Assembly (NCBI RefSeq): GCF_002715865.1
Contig: NZ_CP017696.1
Location: 248,001-312,000 of the forward strand
Length of the DNA: 64,000 bases
Direction: 5' to 3'
From: Bifidobacterium asteroides DSM 20089
GTDB taxonomy: Bacteria; Actinomycetota; Actinomycetes; Actinomycetales; Bifidobacteriaceae
Below the pieces are notes generated by a model that ran no database searches, was not told where the DNA came from, and was given only the letters and a program-made list of their open reading frames with translations. Made by a program: the position numbers and the translations under genes. Each line of letters opens with the position of its first letter. The first letter of the stretch is position 1. Positions 51,656 to 60,344 of this stretch are shown piece after piece.

Positions 51656-52558
51656 ATGGATGATGCCCCTCAGCCGGACGACCGGCAGTCCAGCAATACG
51701 CCGACAGGGAATCCTGGTTTCGGCCCATCCCCATCCCCGCAGGTACCGCCCGCGCATCGGGATCCTGCCGGTGGGGATGCTCCTGTCGGAGCAGCTGACG
51801 GTCAACGGCAGGCTCCGGGCTGTCCTGCTGGTCATGATGCCGGCGTCAGGAATCAGAATCCGTATCCCGCCGGTCAGTATTCCCAAGGCGGATATCCTAC
51901 GGGGCAGAGGGCCAATGCCGGATACCCGTTCGTCCCTCAGAACGGCGGCCAATATCCTGGAGCCGATCAGGCAGGGCCTTATCGGCCTAATCAGTACCCG
52001 ACCGCCGGGTATCCAGCCGGTCAACAATATCCCGCTCAGTATTCCGGCGGACAATATGCAGGCGGTCAGAATCCCCAAAGGCCCTATCAGCCGGGACCGG
52101 GCTACCCCGGCCAATACCCATCCGGCCAGTATCCGTCTGGCCAATACCCACCGAGCGGGTACCCGGGCAATCAATACCCATCCGGCCAGTATCCCGGAGG
52201 GCAGTATCCGCCGCAGACCTCCATGCCCTGGCCCTACCCGGTCATGCCCCAGGGCGGGTACCCCGGAGCCATGCCAAACGGCAGAGGCCCCTATCCCATA
52301 TCACCCATCCCGCACAGCAAGCTGGCAGCCGGTCTGCTCAGCATCTTCCTGGGCTGCTTCGGCGTGGGCAACTTCTACCTGGGTAGGACCGGCCGTGGCG
52401 TGGCTCAGCTCATGCTCACCCTGATCGGCTTCCCCTTCTTCTTCATCGGGCCGACCATAGCCGTGATCTGGGGGCTGATCGAAGGCATCCTGATTCTGAC
52501 ATCTTCAACCGGTTCCTTCTGGCATCGTGATGCTCGCGGATGGGAGCTGACGGATTGA
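51656..52558 (+). CDS. TM2-domain membrane protein with Gly/Tyr/Pro/Gln-rich N-terminus
   Basis: About 300 aa. The first 220 residues are low-complexity, with many units of the type QYPSG and GQYP. The C-terminal 75 are the TM2 domain: [20 protein letters not shown], then [14 protein letters not shown] and a second helix. TM2 proteins are membrane proteins of unknown biochemical role. ATG 51656 has GGAGG eight bases upstream (ATG 51650 is too close). Its last 19 bases overlap the start of the lipoate ligase gene. Confidence 0.8.
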   Translation: MDDAPQPDDRQSSNTPTGNPGFGPSPSPQVPPAHRDPAGGDAPVGAADGQRQAPGCPAGHDAGVRNQNPYPAGQYSQGGYPTGQRANAGYPFVPQNGGQYPGADQAGPYRPNQYPTAGYPAGQQYPAQYSGGQYAGGQNPQRPYQPGPGYPGQYPSGQYPSGQYPPSGYPGNQYPSGQYPGGQYPPQTSMPWPYPVMPQGGYPGAMPNGRGPYPISPIPHSKLAAGLLSIFLGCFGVGNFYLGRTGRGVAQLMLTLIGFPFFFIGPTIAVIWGLIEGILILTSSTGSFWHRDARGWELTD

Positions 52559-53787
52559 ATCCGGCCCGCCTGCGCGGTGTCGGCAAGCAGATGGGCGGCA
52601 AACTGGCGGCCGTAACCCTGACCCTGGGCCAGGGGTCCGACTCCCGTCCGGCCATTGCCTCCTGCAGGATTGACGGTGATTTCTTCACGGAACCAGCCCC
52701 GACAGCTTCTCAGGAGCCAGAGGGAGATCATGGGGCAGTATCCCGACTGGAATCCGCAATCTGCGACCTTCCGTTGCCCCTGGATCCTGATTTGGCCCTG
52801 GAAAGGCTGGACAGGGTCATGGCGGAGGGGGATGGCCAGCGGGTAGTCGGTGTGTCCCCATGGACCCTGGTGACCGCGCTGGAACGTGCCCTGCCGGCTG
52901 AGATGGTCATCCAAAGACAAGGGGAGTCCGATCAACCGTCGTCAGCGCCTGACCGGACATTTTCCGGGCAGTCGCAGCCGGACGAGGTTGAATGCCTCCG
53001 ACGTTGGTCTGGCCTCAAGCTGGACCTGATCAGGGACGGTCCACGTCAGCCGGTCATGCAGATGGCCATGGACCAGGCTCTCAATGACGCTGTGGCCCAG
53101 GGCCGGTTGCCGCCTACCCTGCGCATCTGGAATTGGTCTGCACCGGCTGTGATTCTGGGGCGTTTCCAGTCCCTGAGCCGAGAGGTCCACGTCGAGCGGG
53201 CACGCAGTCTGGGCTTTACTCTGGTTCGCCGCTGCACCGGCGGTGGCACCATGGTCATTCAGCCGGACCGGGCCATTACCTATTCCCTCTATCTGCCCTT
53301 GGACTTCGTCAAAGGAGCCGACCTGATCGACTCCTATCGGATCTGCGACTATTGGCTGGTCCGTGGTTTGCTCATGCAAGGGATTCAGGCCGGTTGGCAG
53401 GGCATGAATGACATCGCCTCCCCACGGGGCAAGATGGGGGGCGCCGCCCAGCGCAGACTGCCGTCAGGAGCTCGCGGACCGGGCGGGCTGCTCCACCACA
53501 CCACGCTTTCCTATTCGGTGGATGCCGAGCTGATGGCCCAGGTGCTCAAGGTGGACCCGGAGAAGTTCCATGACAAGGCCGTGACCTCGGTCAGAAGCCG
53601 GGTGGACCCCATCGACAGGCAGACCAGTCTGTCCCGTCAATCCCTGATCGATGCCCTTCTGGACACTCTGCCCTCCCTGGTGGAGGACCTGCGCATATCC
53701 AGTCCAGCGCCCGAGGTCGAGCAGCGGGCCCGAACCCTGGTTCGGCAGCGCTACGGCCGCGGGGGGTGGACCGCCCAGATCGCCTGA
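52540..53787 (+). CDS. lplA: Lipoate-protein ligase with accessory domain at the N-terminus
   Basis: 415 aa. The catalytic part (about 150-415) has MDQALNDAV, the [10 protein letters not shown] box, YSLYLPLDF and the lysine-bearing [10 protein letters not shown] where the family has IKGSAQ. The N-terminal 100 residues ([13 protein letters not shown] and [10 protein letters not shown]) match the small accessory domain (LplB-like) that normally follows or is separate from LplA. So the order is swapped in this fusion. It attaches lipoate to carrier proteins, and the window's gcvH is the obvious client. ATG 52540 overlaps the TM2 gene. Confidence 0.83.
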   Translation: MGADGLNPARLRGVGKQMGGKLAAVTLTLGQGSDSRPAIASCRIDGDFFTEPAPTASQEPEGDHGAVSRLESAICDLPLPLDPDLALERLDRVMAEGDGQRVVGVSPWTLVTALERALPAEMVIQRQGESDQPSSAPDRTFSGQSQPDEVECLRRWSGLKLDLIRDGPRQPVMQMAMDQALNDAVAQGRLPPTLRIWNWSAPAVILGRFQSLSREVHVERARSLGFTLVRRCTGGGTMVIQPDRAITYSLYLPLDFVKGADLIDSYRICDYWLVRGLLMQGIQAGWQGMNDIASPRGKMGGAAQRRLPSGARGPGGLLHHTTLSYSVDAELMAQVLKVDPEKFHDKAVTSVRSRVDPIDRQTSLSRQSLIDALLDTLPSLVEDLRISSPAPEVEQRARTLVRQRYGRGGWTAQIA

Positions 53788-53814
53788 CCGGGAAAGGGGG
53801 TTGGTGTATGTGGG

Positions 53815-53820
53815 TATAAT
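53815..53820 (+). promoter_or_regulatory. Candidate -10 of the CRP/FNR regulator gene
   Basis: Perfect TATAAT 92 bases before the ATG, without a convincing -35. It leaves a leader of about 85 bases with no reading frame of note. Confidence 0.45.
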
Positions 53821-53911
53821 CGTGCTCAGTCGCGTCGAACCCGGCGTGAGGTCATCAACCATGCGTGAGTCGGTGCAGACCCGCCAGACATGGCGAAAAG
53901 GAGTGCGGAGT

Positions 53912-54631
53912 ATGGCGGTTCACAAGCCCAATGAGATTCCCGATGACGGGAACGCCCTCAGGCAGACCGCCCTATTCAAACAAGTGCCCAGGCAGGACGC
54001 CGACCAGCTTTTGGACACCATGCACGAGACCACATACGCCAAGGGGTCCACGGTCTTTCGACAGGGGGATACCGACCACCGCATGTATCTGTTGGAGGAG
54101 GGACGGGTCAAGCTGGTCCGCCAGTCGCCCGACCGCCGCATCCAGCTGCTCAGCATCCACGGGCGCGGGGAGATCCTGGGCGAGATCCCCGTTTTTGACC
54201 CCTCCGGTGGGCCGCGTACAGCCTCGGCCGTGGTCATGGTCAACAAGACCAAGGTGGCGGCTCTGGACCACGATACCCTCTTCGACTGGCTCAACCAGCA
54301 TCCCAAGGTGGCTGTGGACATGCTTCAGGTGCTGGCCCACCGTCTGCGGACCGACAACGAGCGCATCTCCGACCTGGTCTTCCTGGATGTGCCGGCCCGC
54401 CTGGCCAAGACCCTGCTGGATCTGGCCACACGCTTCGGCGAACCCTTCGAGCAGGGGCTGATGGTCCCTTACGATCTGACTCAGGAGGAGCTGGCCCAGC
54501 TGGTCGGCGCCTCACGGGAGACCGTCAACAAGGCCCTGATGGACTTCTCAAACCGGGGATGGATCTCTCGCAAGGGCCGCACCATCATCATCTTCCAGCC
54601 TGGACCGCTGATTCGACGCTCGCGCATGTGA
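53912..54631 (+). CDS. CRP/FNR-family transcriptional regulator
   Basis: 239 aa. N-terminal cyclic-nucleotide-binding-like beta-barrel (GSTVFRQGDTDHRMYLLEEG ... GEILGEIPVFDPSGGPRTASA) and C-terminal winged helix with LTQEELAQLVGASRETVNKAL. No Cys cluster, so not an iron-sulphur sensor. Closest in layout to the global GlxR/Crp regulators of actinobacteria. Start ATG 53912 with AAGGAG eight bases upstream; the longer frame is leader. Confidence 0.92.
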   Translation: MAVHKPNEIPDDGNALRQTALFKQVPRQDADQLLDTMHETTYAKGSTVFRQGDTDHRMYLLEEGRVKLVRQSPDRRIQLLSIHGRGEILGEIPVFDPSGGPRTASAVVMVNKTKVAALDHDTLFDWLNQHPKVAVDMLQVLAHRLRTDNERISDLVFLDVPARLAKTLLDLATRFGEPFEQGLMVPYDLTQEELAQLVGASRETVNKALMDFSNRGWISRKGRTIIIFQPGPLIRRSRM

Positions 54632-54663
54632 ACGCCGCTACCCGGTAGAGCCGACGGCCTAGG

Positions 54664-56898
54664 ATGGAGACCATGCCCGAACAAAAGAAATCCATGTCGG
54701 TCAGGCGCTTCTTCACGCTGCTGCTGGCTTACCTCATCTTCTGCGTCGCAGGTGGCGTGGTCGTCTCTGGTTTCCTGTCTCCCGCTGTCTTCGGCATCAA
54801 CGCCGCCTCCAGGAATCTGATGCCTGCCCTGAAGACGGACAATATCGATTTCAACGTCAACGATCTGCCCCAGCAGTCCCGCCTCTACGCCTCCGACGGG
54901 CATACGGTCATCGCCACCTTCTATGTGCAGAACAGGATCGTGGTGCCCATCAAGGACGTTTCCGACTACATGCAGAAAGCCGTGGTGGCCCGCGAGGACC
55001 GTCGTTTCTTCGAGCATGCCGGCGTGGACACCCAGGGTGTGCTCAGGGCCTTCATCCAGACCTACATCAAGCAGGGCGACACCCAGGGCGGCTCCTCCCT
55101 GACCCAGCAGTATGTCAAGAACGTGCTCATGAGCCAGGCCGAGGAGAACAACGACCCCATCGCCGCGTATCATGCTCAGGAGGAGACCATAGCCCGCAAG
55201 ATGCGGGAGATGCTGATTGCGGTGCAGATGGAGAAGAAGTACTCCAAGGCCGAGATTCTTCAAGGATATTTGAATATCGCCCAGTTCGGCACGAACGTCT
55301 ACGGGGTTGAATCGGCAGCCAGGCGCTACTTCAGCAAGTCGGCCAAGGATCTTGACCCGGGCGAGGCCGCCACCATCGCCGCTGTGACCAAGAATCCCGC
55401 CCGCTTCGACCCCACAGTCAATCTCAAGGCCTCCCAGGAGCAGCGGGACATCGTCCTGGATCTGATGAGGCAGGAAAACTACATCAGCCAGCGCCAGTAT
55501 GACGAGTACAAGGCCAAGCCGCTGGATCAGATGCTGCATGTGCAGTCCGCGGACGCCGGCTGCCAGGCGGCTGGGGACGCGGCTTTCTTTTGTGACTACG
55601 TGACCAAGCAAATCCTCAACTCCAAGGAGTTCGGCAAGAGCCAGGGGGAGCGCAACAAGCTCCTCAAGGAGGGTGGTCTGGATATCTACACCACAATGGA
55701 TGTCAACGCCAACGCCGCAGCCATGAAGGCGGCCCAGGACACCATCCCCGTGGATGATCCGACCGGGTTCGAGGTCACGATGGCGGCCATTCGCCCGGGC
55801 ACAGGCGAGGTCCTGGGCTTCGGCATCAACCGCATTTACGACGCCACCCAGAACTCCGGCGGCGGCACCCGCACGGCAATCAATTATGCAGTGGATCAGC
55901 AGGACGGCGGCGGCTGGGGGTTCCCCGTGGGCTCCTCCTGGAAGCCTATCAATCTGGTGGCCTGGATGAAGGCCGGCAAATCCATCAACCAGCCCTTGCG
56001 CACATCCACCAACTACCCACAGGCCACATTCGCCTGCACTGAGACTGACGGCACCTCTTACGGGTTCGGCACTGGCAACTGGCATGTGGAGAATGCAAGC
56101 GGCGGCACCGTCTCGCCGGAGACCCCCCTGCAGGGCCTGATCCGCTCGCACAACACCGTCCAGGCCTCCATGGCCCAGCAGATCGGCCTGTGCAGCATAG
56201 CGGACACGGCCAAGGAAATGGGCTACCACAATTCACCCAAGGACCAGATGGATATCCACTCGGACAACACCTTCCAGCCGCCTATGGTCATCGGAGCGGT
56301 CCAGGCTTCCCCACTGACCATGGCCAATGTCTTCGCCACCATCGCCGCCAAGGGCGTGGCCTGCAGCCCCATCGCCATGACCAAGGTGGTCGACAAGAAC
56401 AATCGGTCCATCAAGGTGCCCAAGGCCAACTGTCATCAGGCCATCGACCCGGGCATCGCCGAGACCACCGCCTATGCCATGAACCAGGGCGTGGTCCAGC
56501 CCGGAGGCGTGGCGTCCGTGGCCCAGCTGGACGGGGGCCGTAAGACCTTCGCCAAGACGGGCACCCATGAGGACAAGTACATGCTGACCGGCGGATTCGT
56601 GCCCCAGGTGGCCGCCTTCGTCACCGTGGGCAATGCGGAGGGTCAGGTCTCCTTCAACAACAAGACCATCAACGGACGGTCCTTCCACATCTGGGACGGC
56701 GTATCCATCGCCGCCCCGGCCTGGAAGGACTTCATGAACACCTACCTGGCCGCAGCCAATATACAGCCGGACAACTCCTACGGCAATCCCGATCCCCGCT
56801 TCACAGGTGGGGTCCAGCAGTCTCAGCCATCTCAGCAGTCCCGGCAACAGTCCTCGGGCGGACAGCAGCAGACCTATAGTCACAGCCAAAGGGAGTAA
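54664..56898 (+). CDS. Class A penicillin-binding protein
   Basis: 744 aa, bifunctional cell wall enzyme. One N-terminal membrane helix (about 18-40). GT51 glycosyltransferase domain: AREDRRFFEHAGVD (catalytic Glu), GGSSLTQQYVKN, EKKYSKAEILQGYLN. Transpeptidase domain: SSWKPINL (Ser and Lys of SxxK), RSHNTVQAS (SxN motif as SHN), FAKTGTHED (KTG). A Gln/Ser-rich tail ends the protein. Start ATG 54664, or ATG 54673 nine bases on. Likely in one unit with the CRP-type gene 32 bases upstream. Confidence 0.94.
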   Translation: METMPEQKKSMSVRRFFTLLLAYLIFCVAGGVVVSGFLSPAVFGINAASRNLMPALKTDNIDFNVNDLPQQSRLYASDGHTVIATFYVQNRIVVPIKDVSDYMQKAVVAREDRRFFEHAGVDTQGVLRAFIQTYIKQGDTQGGSSLTQQYVKNVLMSQAEENNDPIAAYHAQEETIARKMREMLIAVQMEKKYSKAEILQGYLNIAQFGTNVYGVESAARRYFSKSAKDLDPGEAATIAAVTKNPARFDPTVNLKASQEQRDIVLDLMRQENYISQRQYDEYKAKPLDQMLHVQSADAGCQAAGDAAFFCDYVTKQILNSKEFGKSQGERNKLLKEGGLDIYTTMDVNANAAAMKAAQDTIPVDDPTGFEVTMAAIRPGTGEVLGFGINRIYDATQNSGGGTRTAINYAVDQQDGGGWGFPVGSSWKPINLVAWMKAGKSINQPLRTSTNYPQATFACTETDGTSYGFGTGNWHVENASGGTVSPETPLQGLIRSHNTVQASMAQQIGLCSIADTAKEMGYHNSPKDQMDIHSDNTFQPPMVIGAVQASPLTMANVFATIAAKGVACSPIAMTKVVDKNNRSIKVPKANCHQAIDPGIAETTAYAMNQGVVQPGGVASVAQLDGGRKTFAKTGTHEDKYMLTGGFVPQVAAFVTVGNAEGQVSFNNKTINGRSFHIWDGVSIAAPAWKDFMNTYLAAANIQPDNSYGNPDPRFTGGVQQSQPSQQSRQQSSGGQQQTYSHSQRE

Positions 56899-57046
56899 CA
56901 AGGCAACCAGGAGACCGGTCCGGACCGATCCCAGACTGTGGATTCGCCGGAGGACCAGGGCCTGTGCCTACAATGGAGGCCATTAGGGATTCGTCAACGG
57001 GCGGACCACGAGGGTTGCGGCCGCCCGCCGGGAGAGGCAGGAACTG

Positions 57047-58408
57047 ATGGTCCAGGAATATTCAGAGCTGGATGACAAGGCCCCTCGGGCCGACGGCCGG
57101 GTCAACGACGATCAGGCAATGCCGGGGCCGGTCAGCGGTTCTGGCAGGTTGGATGTGTCCAAACCGATCTGGTCCGCTGGGACCGATCAGGCCGACGGAA
57201 AGAAGAAAACCGGCAATGCCGTCAAGCCGATCAAATCATCCAAGAGGGGCAAGAAGGGCAAAAGAGCCAAAAAGTCCAGGTTGTCAAAATCGGGAAAAAG
57301 GCGGGAGACGGCCCTGCCTGCACTCTTCCAGCCCATGGAACTTCGCGACCAGCATATCCGCAACAGGATCTGGATGCCCCCCATGGACACCTATTCGGCC
57401 CTGCGGCACGACGGGATTCCTACCAACTTCCACTATCAGCACTATGTGTCTCGGGCCTTGGGCGGCTTCGGAGCCGTCATCGGGGAGGCCACGGCCGTCA
57501 ATCCCCAGGGACGTATCTCACCCTGTGATGTGGGACTGTGGAACGACGAGCAGGCCAGGGCCTGGCAGGGCATCGTTCGGGATGTCAAGGCCGCCGGGGC
57601 AGTGCCCATCGTCCAGCTCAACCACTCGGGGCGCAAGGGTTCCTCCGGATGCTCCTCCATGGGCTACATCAATGCCACCGTGCCTGTGGCCGAGGGCGGC
57701 TGGCAACCTGTGGGCCCCAGCCCCATCGCCTTTGGGAGGATGGCTGTGCCGGTCCAGCTCTCCCGGGCTCAGATAACCTCCATTGTGGCTGACTTCCGTT
57801 CCGCTGCCATGCGAGCCGTTCGGGCCGGCTTCCTGGGAGTGGAGCTGCATGCTGCCCATGGCTACCTGCTCTCAGAATTCCTCGATCCCCTGGTCAACCG
57901 ACGCGACGATGAATACGGTGGCGATCTGTCCGGCAGGATGCACCTGCTGATCCAGGTGACCGATGCCGTGCGCGAGGTCATTCCCTCGGGCATGCCCCTG
58001 CTGGTGCGCATGTCCGCCACCGACTGGGCCACCGGCGGGTGGGGTCTGGACGAGACCATCCACACTGCCAAGGTGCTCAAGCTGCACGGGGTGGACCTGA
58101 TCGACGTCTCCACCGGGGGCCTGCTGCCCGGCGTGAAGATTCCCGCCGCTCCCAACTATCAGGTGCCCTTCTCCTATCAGGTGCGCAGCCAGGCGCTGAT
58201 TCCCACTACGGCGGTGGGGCTGATCACCAAGCCCAGGCAGGCCGACCGGATTGTGCGCAAGGGCCTGGCTGATGCGGTGGAGATCGGGCGAGCCAGCCTG
58301 CGCGACCCCTACTGGCCGCTCAGGGCCGCCTACAAACTGGGGCTGTCCGCTCAGCAGACCCCCTACCCTGAGCCATACCGGCGTGGGGCCTACGGCATCG
58401 TACGCTGA
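57047..58408 (+). CDS. NADH:flavin oxidoreductase (old yellow enzyme family) with basic N-terminal extension
   Basis: 453 aa. FMN barrel from about residue 97: LFQPMELRDQHIRNRIWMPP, QLNHSGRKG, the catalytic ELHAAHGYLLSEFLDPLVNR and RRDDEYGGDL, then GLADAVEIGRASLRDPYWP. It reduces activated C=C bonds or similar; substrate unknown. The first 95 residues are not part of the fold: an acidic start followed by about 35 residues packed with Lys and Arg (around GKKGKRAKKSR). The extension may bind nucleic acid or membrane, or be disordered. The GT2 gene follows eight bases later. Confidence 0.88.
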   Translation: MVQEYSELDDKAPRADGRVNDDQAMPGPVSGSGRLDVSKPIWSAGTDQADGKKKTGNAVKPIKSSKRGKKGKRAKKSRLSKSGKRRETALPALFQPMELRDQHIRNRIWMPPMDTYSALRHDGIPTNFHYQHYVSRALGGFGAVIGEATAVNPQGRISPCDVGLWNDEQARAWQGIVRDVKAAGAVPIVQLNHSGRKGSSGCSSMGYINATVPVAEGGWQPVGPSPIAFGRMAVPVQLSRAQITSIVADFRSAAMRAVRAGFLGVELHAAHGYLLSEFLDPLVNRRDDEYGGDLSGRMHLLIQVTDAVREVIPSGMPLLVRMSATDWATGGWGLDETIHTAKVLKLHGVDLIDVSTGGLLPGVKIPAAPNYQVPFSYQVRSQALIPTTAVGLITKPRQADRIVRKGLADAVEIGRASLRDPYWPLRAAYKLGLSAQQTPYPEPYRRGAYGIVR

Positions 58409-58416
58409 GAGCGGCC

Positions 58417-59160
58417 ATGGACGTTGTTGGTGGGGGAGCAGGGACCATTGTGGTCATGCCTACGTATCAAGAGGCTGACAATATCGTGGTGACCCTTCCA
58501 CAGCTGTTGGCCTGCTGCCCGGAAGTCGATGTCCTGGTCGTCGACGACAACTCGCCGGACGGCACCGGCGCCAAGGCCGAGGATATGGCCAGGAGCAATC
58601 CTCGCGTGCGTGTCATCCATCGGCATGCCCGCCGTGGGCTGGGTCCAGCCTACGTGCAGGGGTTCCGTTGGTCGCTGGAGCATGGCTATGACCTGATCTG
58701 CGAGATGGACATGGACGGCTCCCATCGGCCCCGGGATCTGGCCAGGATGCTGGCGGTGGCCCAAGGTGAGGCGCATCCGGGTCTGGTCATCGGTTCGCGC
58801 CGGGTGCGCGGAGGCCGCACACAGCATTGGCCCTGGTATCGGAACCTGATCTCGCGTGCGGGATCCTGGTATGCCCGCACCGCATTGGGATCCTCAGTAA
58901 GGGACATGACTGCCGGCCTGCGGGTCTATCGAGCGGACGTGCTGAGGCGGATCGATCTGGGAAGGGTCCGATCCAGCGGCTACGTCTTCCAGGTGGATAT
59001 GCTGCGTCGGGTCCAGGCCATGGGCGTTAGCGTAGTCGAAGTGCCTATAGTCTTCGTGGAGCGAGTTCGTGGCAGCTCGAAGATGGATGCTGGGATCGTT
59101 CTGGAGGCCATGGCGCAAGTGACTCTGTGGGGACTTGAACGGTTGATTCGTCGAAACTGA
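58417..59160 (+). CDS. GT2 glycosyltransferase, polyprenol-phosphate mannose synthase-like
   Basis: 247 aa. Uses a GDP-sugar to glycosylate polyprenyl phosphate on the inner membrane face. Family pattern: VVMPTYQEADNI, DVLVVDDNSPDGTG, GLGPAYVQGF, the DxD in CEMDMDGSHRP, VIGSRRVRGG, and a late FVERVRGSSKM. No membrane helices, as in the catalytic-only Ppm1 D2 type. With manC in the same window, mannose is the likely sugar. Starts eight bases after the flavin enzyme. Confidence 0.87.
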   Translation: MDVVGGGAGTIVVMPTYQEADNIVVTLPQLLACCPEVDVLVVDDNSPDGTGAKAEDMARSNPRVRVIHRHARRGLGPAYVQGFRWSLEHGYDLICEMDMDGSHRPRDLARMLAVAQGEAHPGLVIGSRRVRGGRTQHWPWYRNLISRAGSWYARTALGSSVRDMTAGLRVYRADVLRRIDLGRVRSSGYVFQVDMLRRVQAMGVSVVEVPIVFVERVRGSSKMDAGIVLEAMAQVTLWGLERLIRRN

Positions 59161-59362
59161 CATCGCATCCCCTTTGTGTTCGTTTTTATGAGCGACCCAA
59201 AAGGTCCTTATTGGGATTTTGCAGAACAAATTACGCCTTGGTGATTGGATTTCCGTAGGAGCTCTGGCAGGCTTCAGGTGTATGGAAGAATGGTCCAAGC
59301 ATGGCAGGGATGTCGATTTTTCGCCCCCGCTTTGGAACAGCGACCACTGTCCGATGGCCGGC

Positions 59363-59392
59363 TTGCCAATTTGGGCGAATGTGTGCGATAAT
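59363..59392 (+). promoter_or_regulatory. Promoter for a leaderless DeoR-gene transcript
   Basis: -35 TTGCCA (59363-59368), 18-base spacer, -10 GATAAT (59387-59392), then six bases to ATG 59399. No ribosome binding site upstream of the ATG. Confidence 0.7.
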
Positions 59393-59398
59393 GTTCGA

Positions 59399-60262
59399 AT
59401 GATATCGTCACAACGCCAACACCTGATATTGAACCGGTTGCGTACTCGTGGCGCAGTCCGCATTACCGCCCTTTCCAAGGAGCTGGGCGTCTCCGCCATG
59501 ACCATCCGCCGTGATATTGCCGACCTGGCGGACAAGGGCCTGCTCAAGAGAGTCCATGGAGGGGCCGTCACGACGAGCTCGCTACTGGCCGAGCCGCTCT
59601 TCTCGGTCAAGTCACAGATGGACATGGGTCTCAAGGACACCATCGCCCGGCGCGCCATCGACTATGTCTCCCCGGGCGATGTCATCGCCATCGGGGGCGG
59701 GACCACGGCCTACGTCTTCGCCCAGCACCTTCTGGAGAGCCGTCAGTGCGCCGGCGTGACCCTGCTGACCAATTCCATCCCCGTGGCCGAACTGGTCCAG
59801 GCCATGGAGAGCAAGGACGTGGAGGTCATCGTCACCGGCGGCGTCATCACCCGGTCCAACTCCCTGGTCGGCCCCATTGCGGATAAGGTCATCGCCTCCC
59901 TGCGGGTCAATACGGTCTTTCTGGGGACCCACTCGGTCTCCATACCGCGTGGCTTCCTGATGCCCAACTCCCTGGAGGCGGCCACGGATATGGCGCTGAT
60001 GGACATTGCCGACCGGACCATCATCCTGACCGACCATACCAAGTGGAGCTGCACCTCCCTGTCCCTGTTTGCCTCATTCGACCAGGTGGACACCGTCATC
60101 ACCGACGACCAGCTGGATCAGGAGTCGGCGGAGGCCACCCGGTCCCTGGTCAAGCGGCTGGTTTTGGTGCCGGTCAACCCCGAGGAAGGCCAGGCTCAAG
60201 ACGGGTCCTCCGACGGACCCGAAGCCAAGGCGGGTGCCGGGGAAGCGGTCCAGGCTCAATGA
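59399..60262 (+). CDS. DeoR-family transcriptional regulator of the galactose genes
   Basis: 287 aa. N-terminal winged helix (RQHLILNRLRTRGAVRITAL ... GVSAMTIRRDIADL) with the KRVHGGAV strand. The C-terminal sugar-phosphate-binding domain has GDVIAIGGGTTAYVF and DHTKWSCTSLSLFASFDQV. Effector probably a phosphorylated sugar of galactose metabolism, as judged from galT-galK downstream (82-base gap). The start ATG 59399 is set by the homology and by the leaderless promoter; the frame to 59219 is non-coding. A Gly/Ala/Gln-rich tail ends it. Confidence 0.9.
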   Translation: MISSQRQHLILNRLRTRGAVRITALSKELGVSAMTIRRDIADLADKGLLKRVHGGAVTTSSLLAEPLFSVKSQMDMGLKDTIARRAIDYVSPGDVIAIGGGTTAYVFAQHLLESRQCAGVTLLTNSIPVAELVQAMESKDVEVIVTGGVITRSNSLVGPIADKVIASLRVNTVFLGTHSVSIPRGFLMPNSLEAATDMALMDIADRTIILTDHTKWSCTSLSLFASFDQVDTVITDDQLDQESAEATRSLVKRLVLVPVNPEEGQAQDGSSDGPEAKAGAGEAVQAQ

Positions 60263-60344
60263 TCAGCCAGTTGTTCAAGGGTGCGCAGGTTGTCATAGCA
60301 GGTTGCCATGGATTGTCGATCATCACGGAAGATGAAGGAGCAGC

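Noticed and set aside
51980-52230. Short regular repeats in the TM2 gene as a CRISPR or intergenic repeat array
   Set aside because: They are codon-level repeats of a Gln-Tyr-Pro-Ser/Gly pattern inside an intact frame, with no uniform spacers.
54481-56229. 582-aa open frame on - across the penicillin-binding protein gene
   Set aside because: The + strand encodes all GT51 and transpeptidase motifs; the - frame is a GC-rich shadow.
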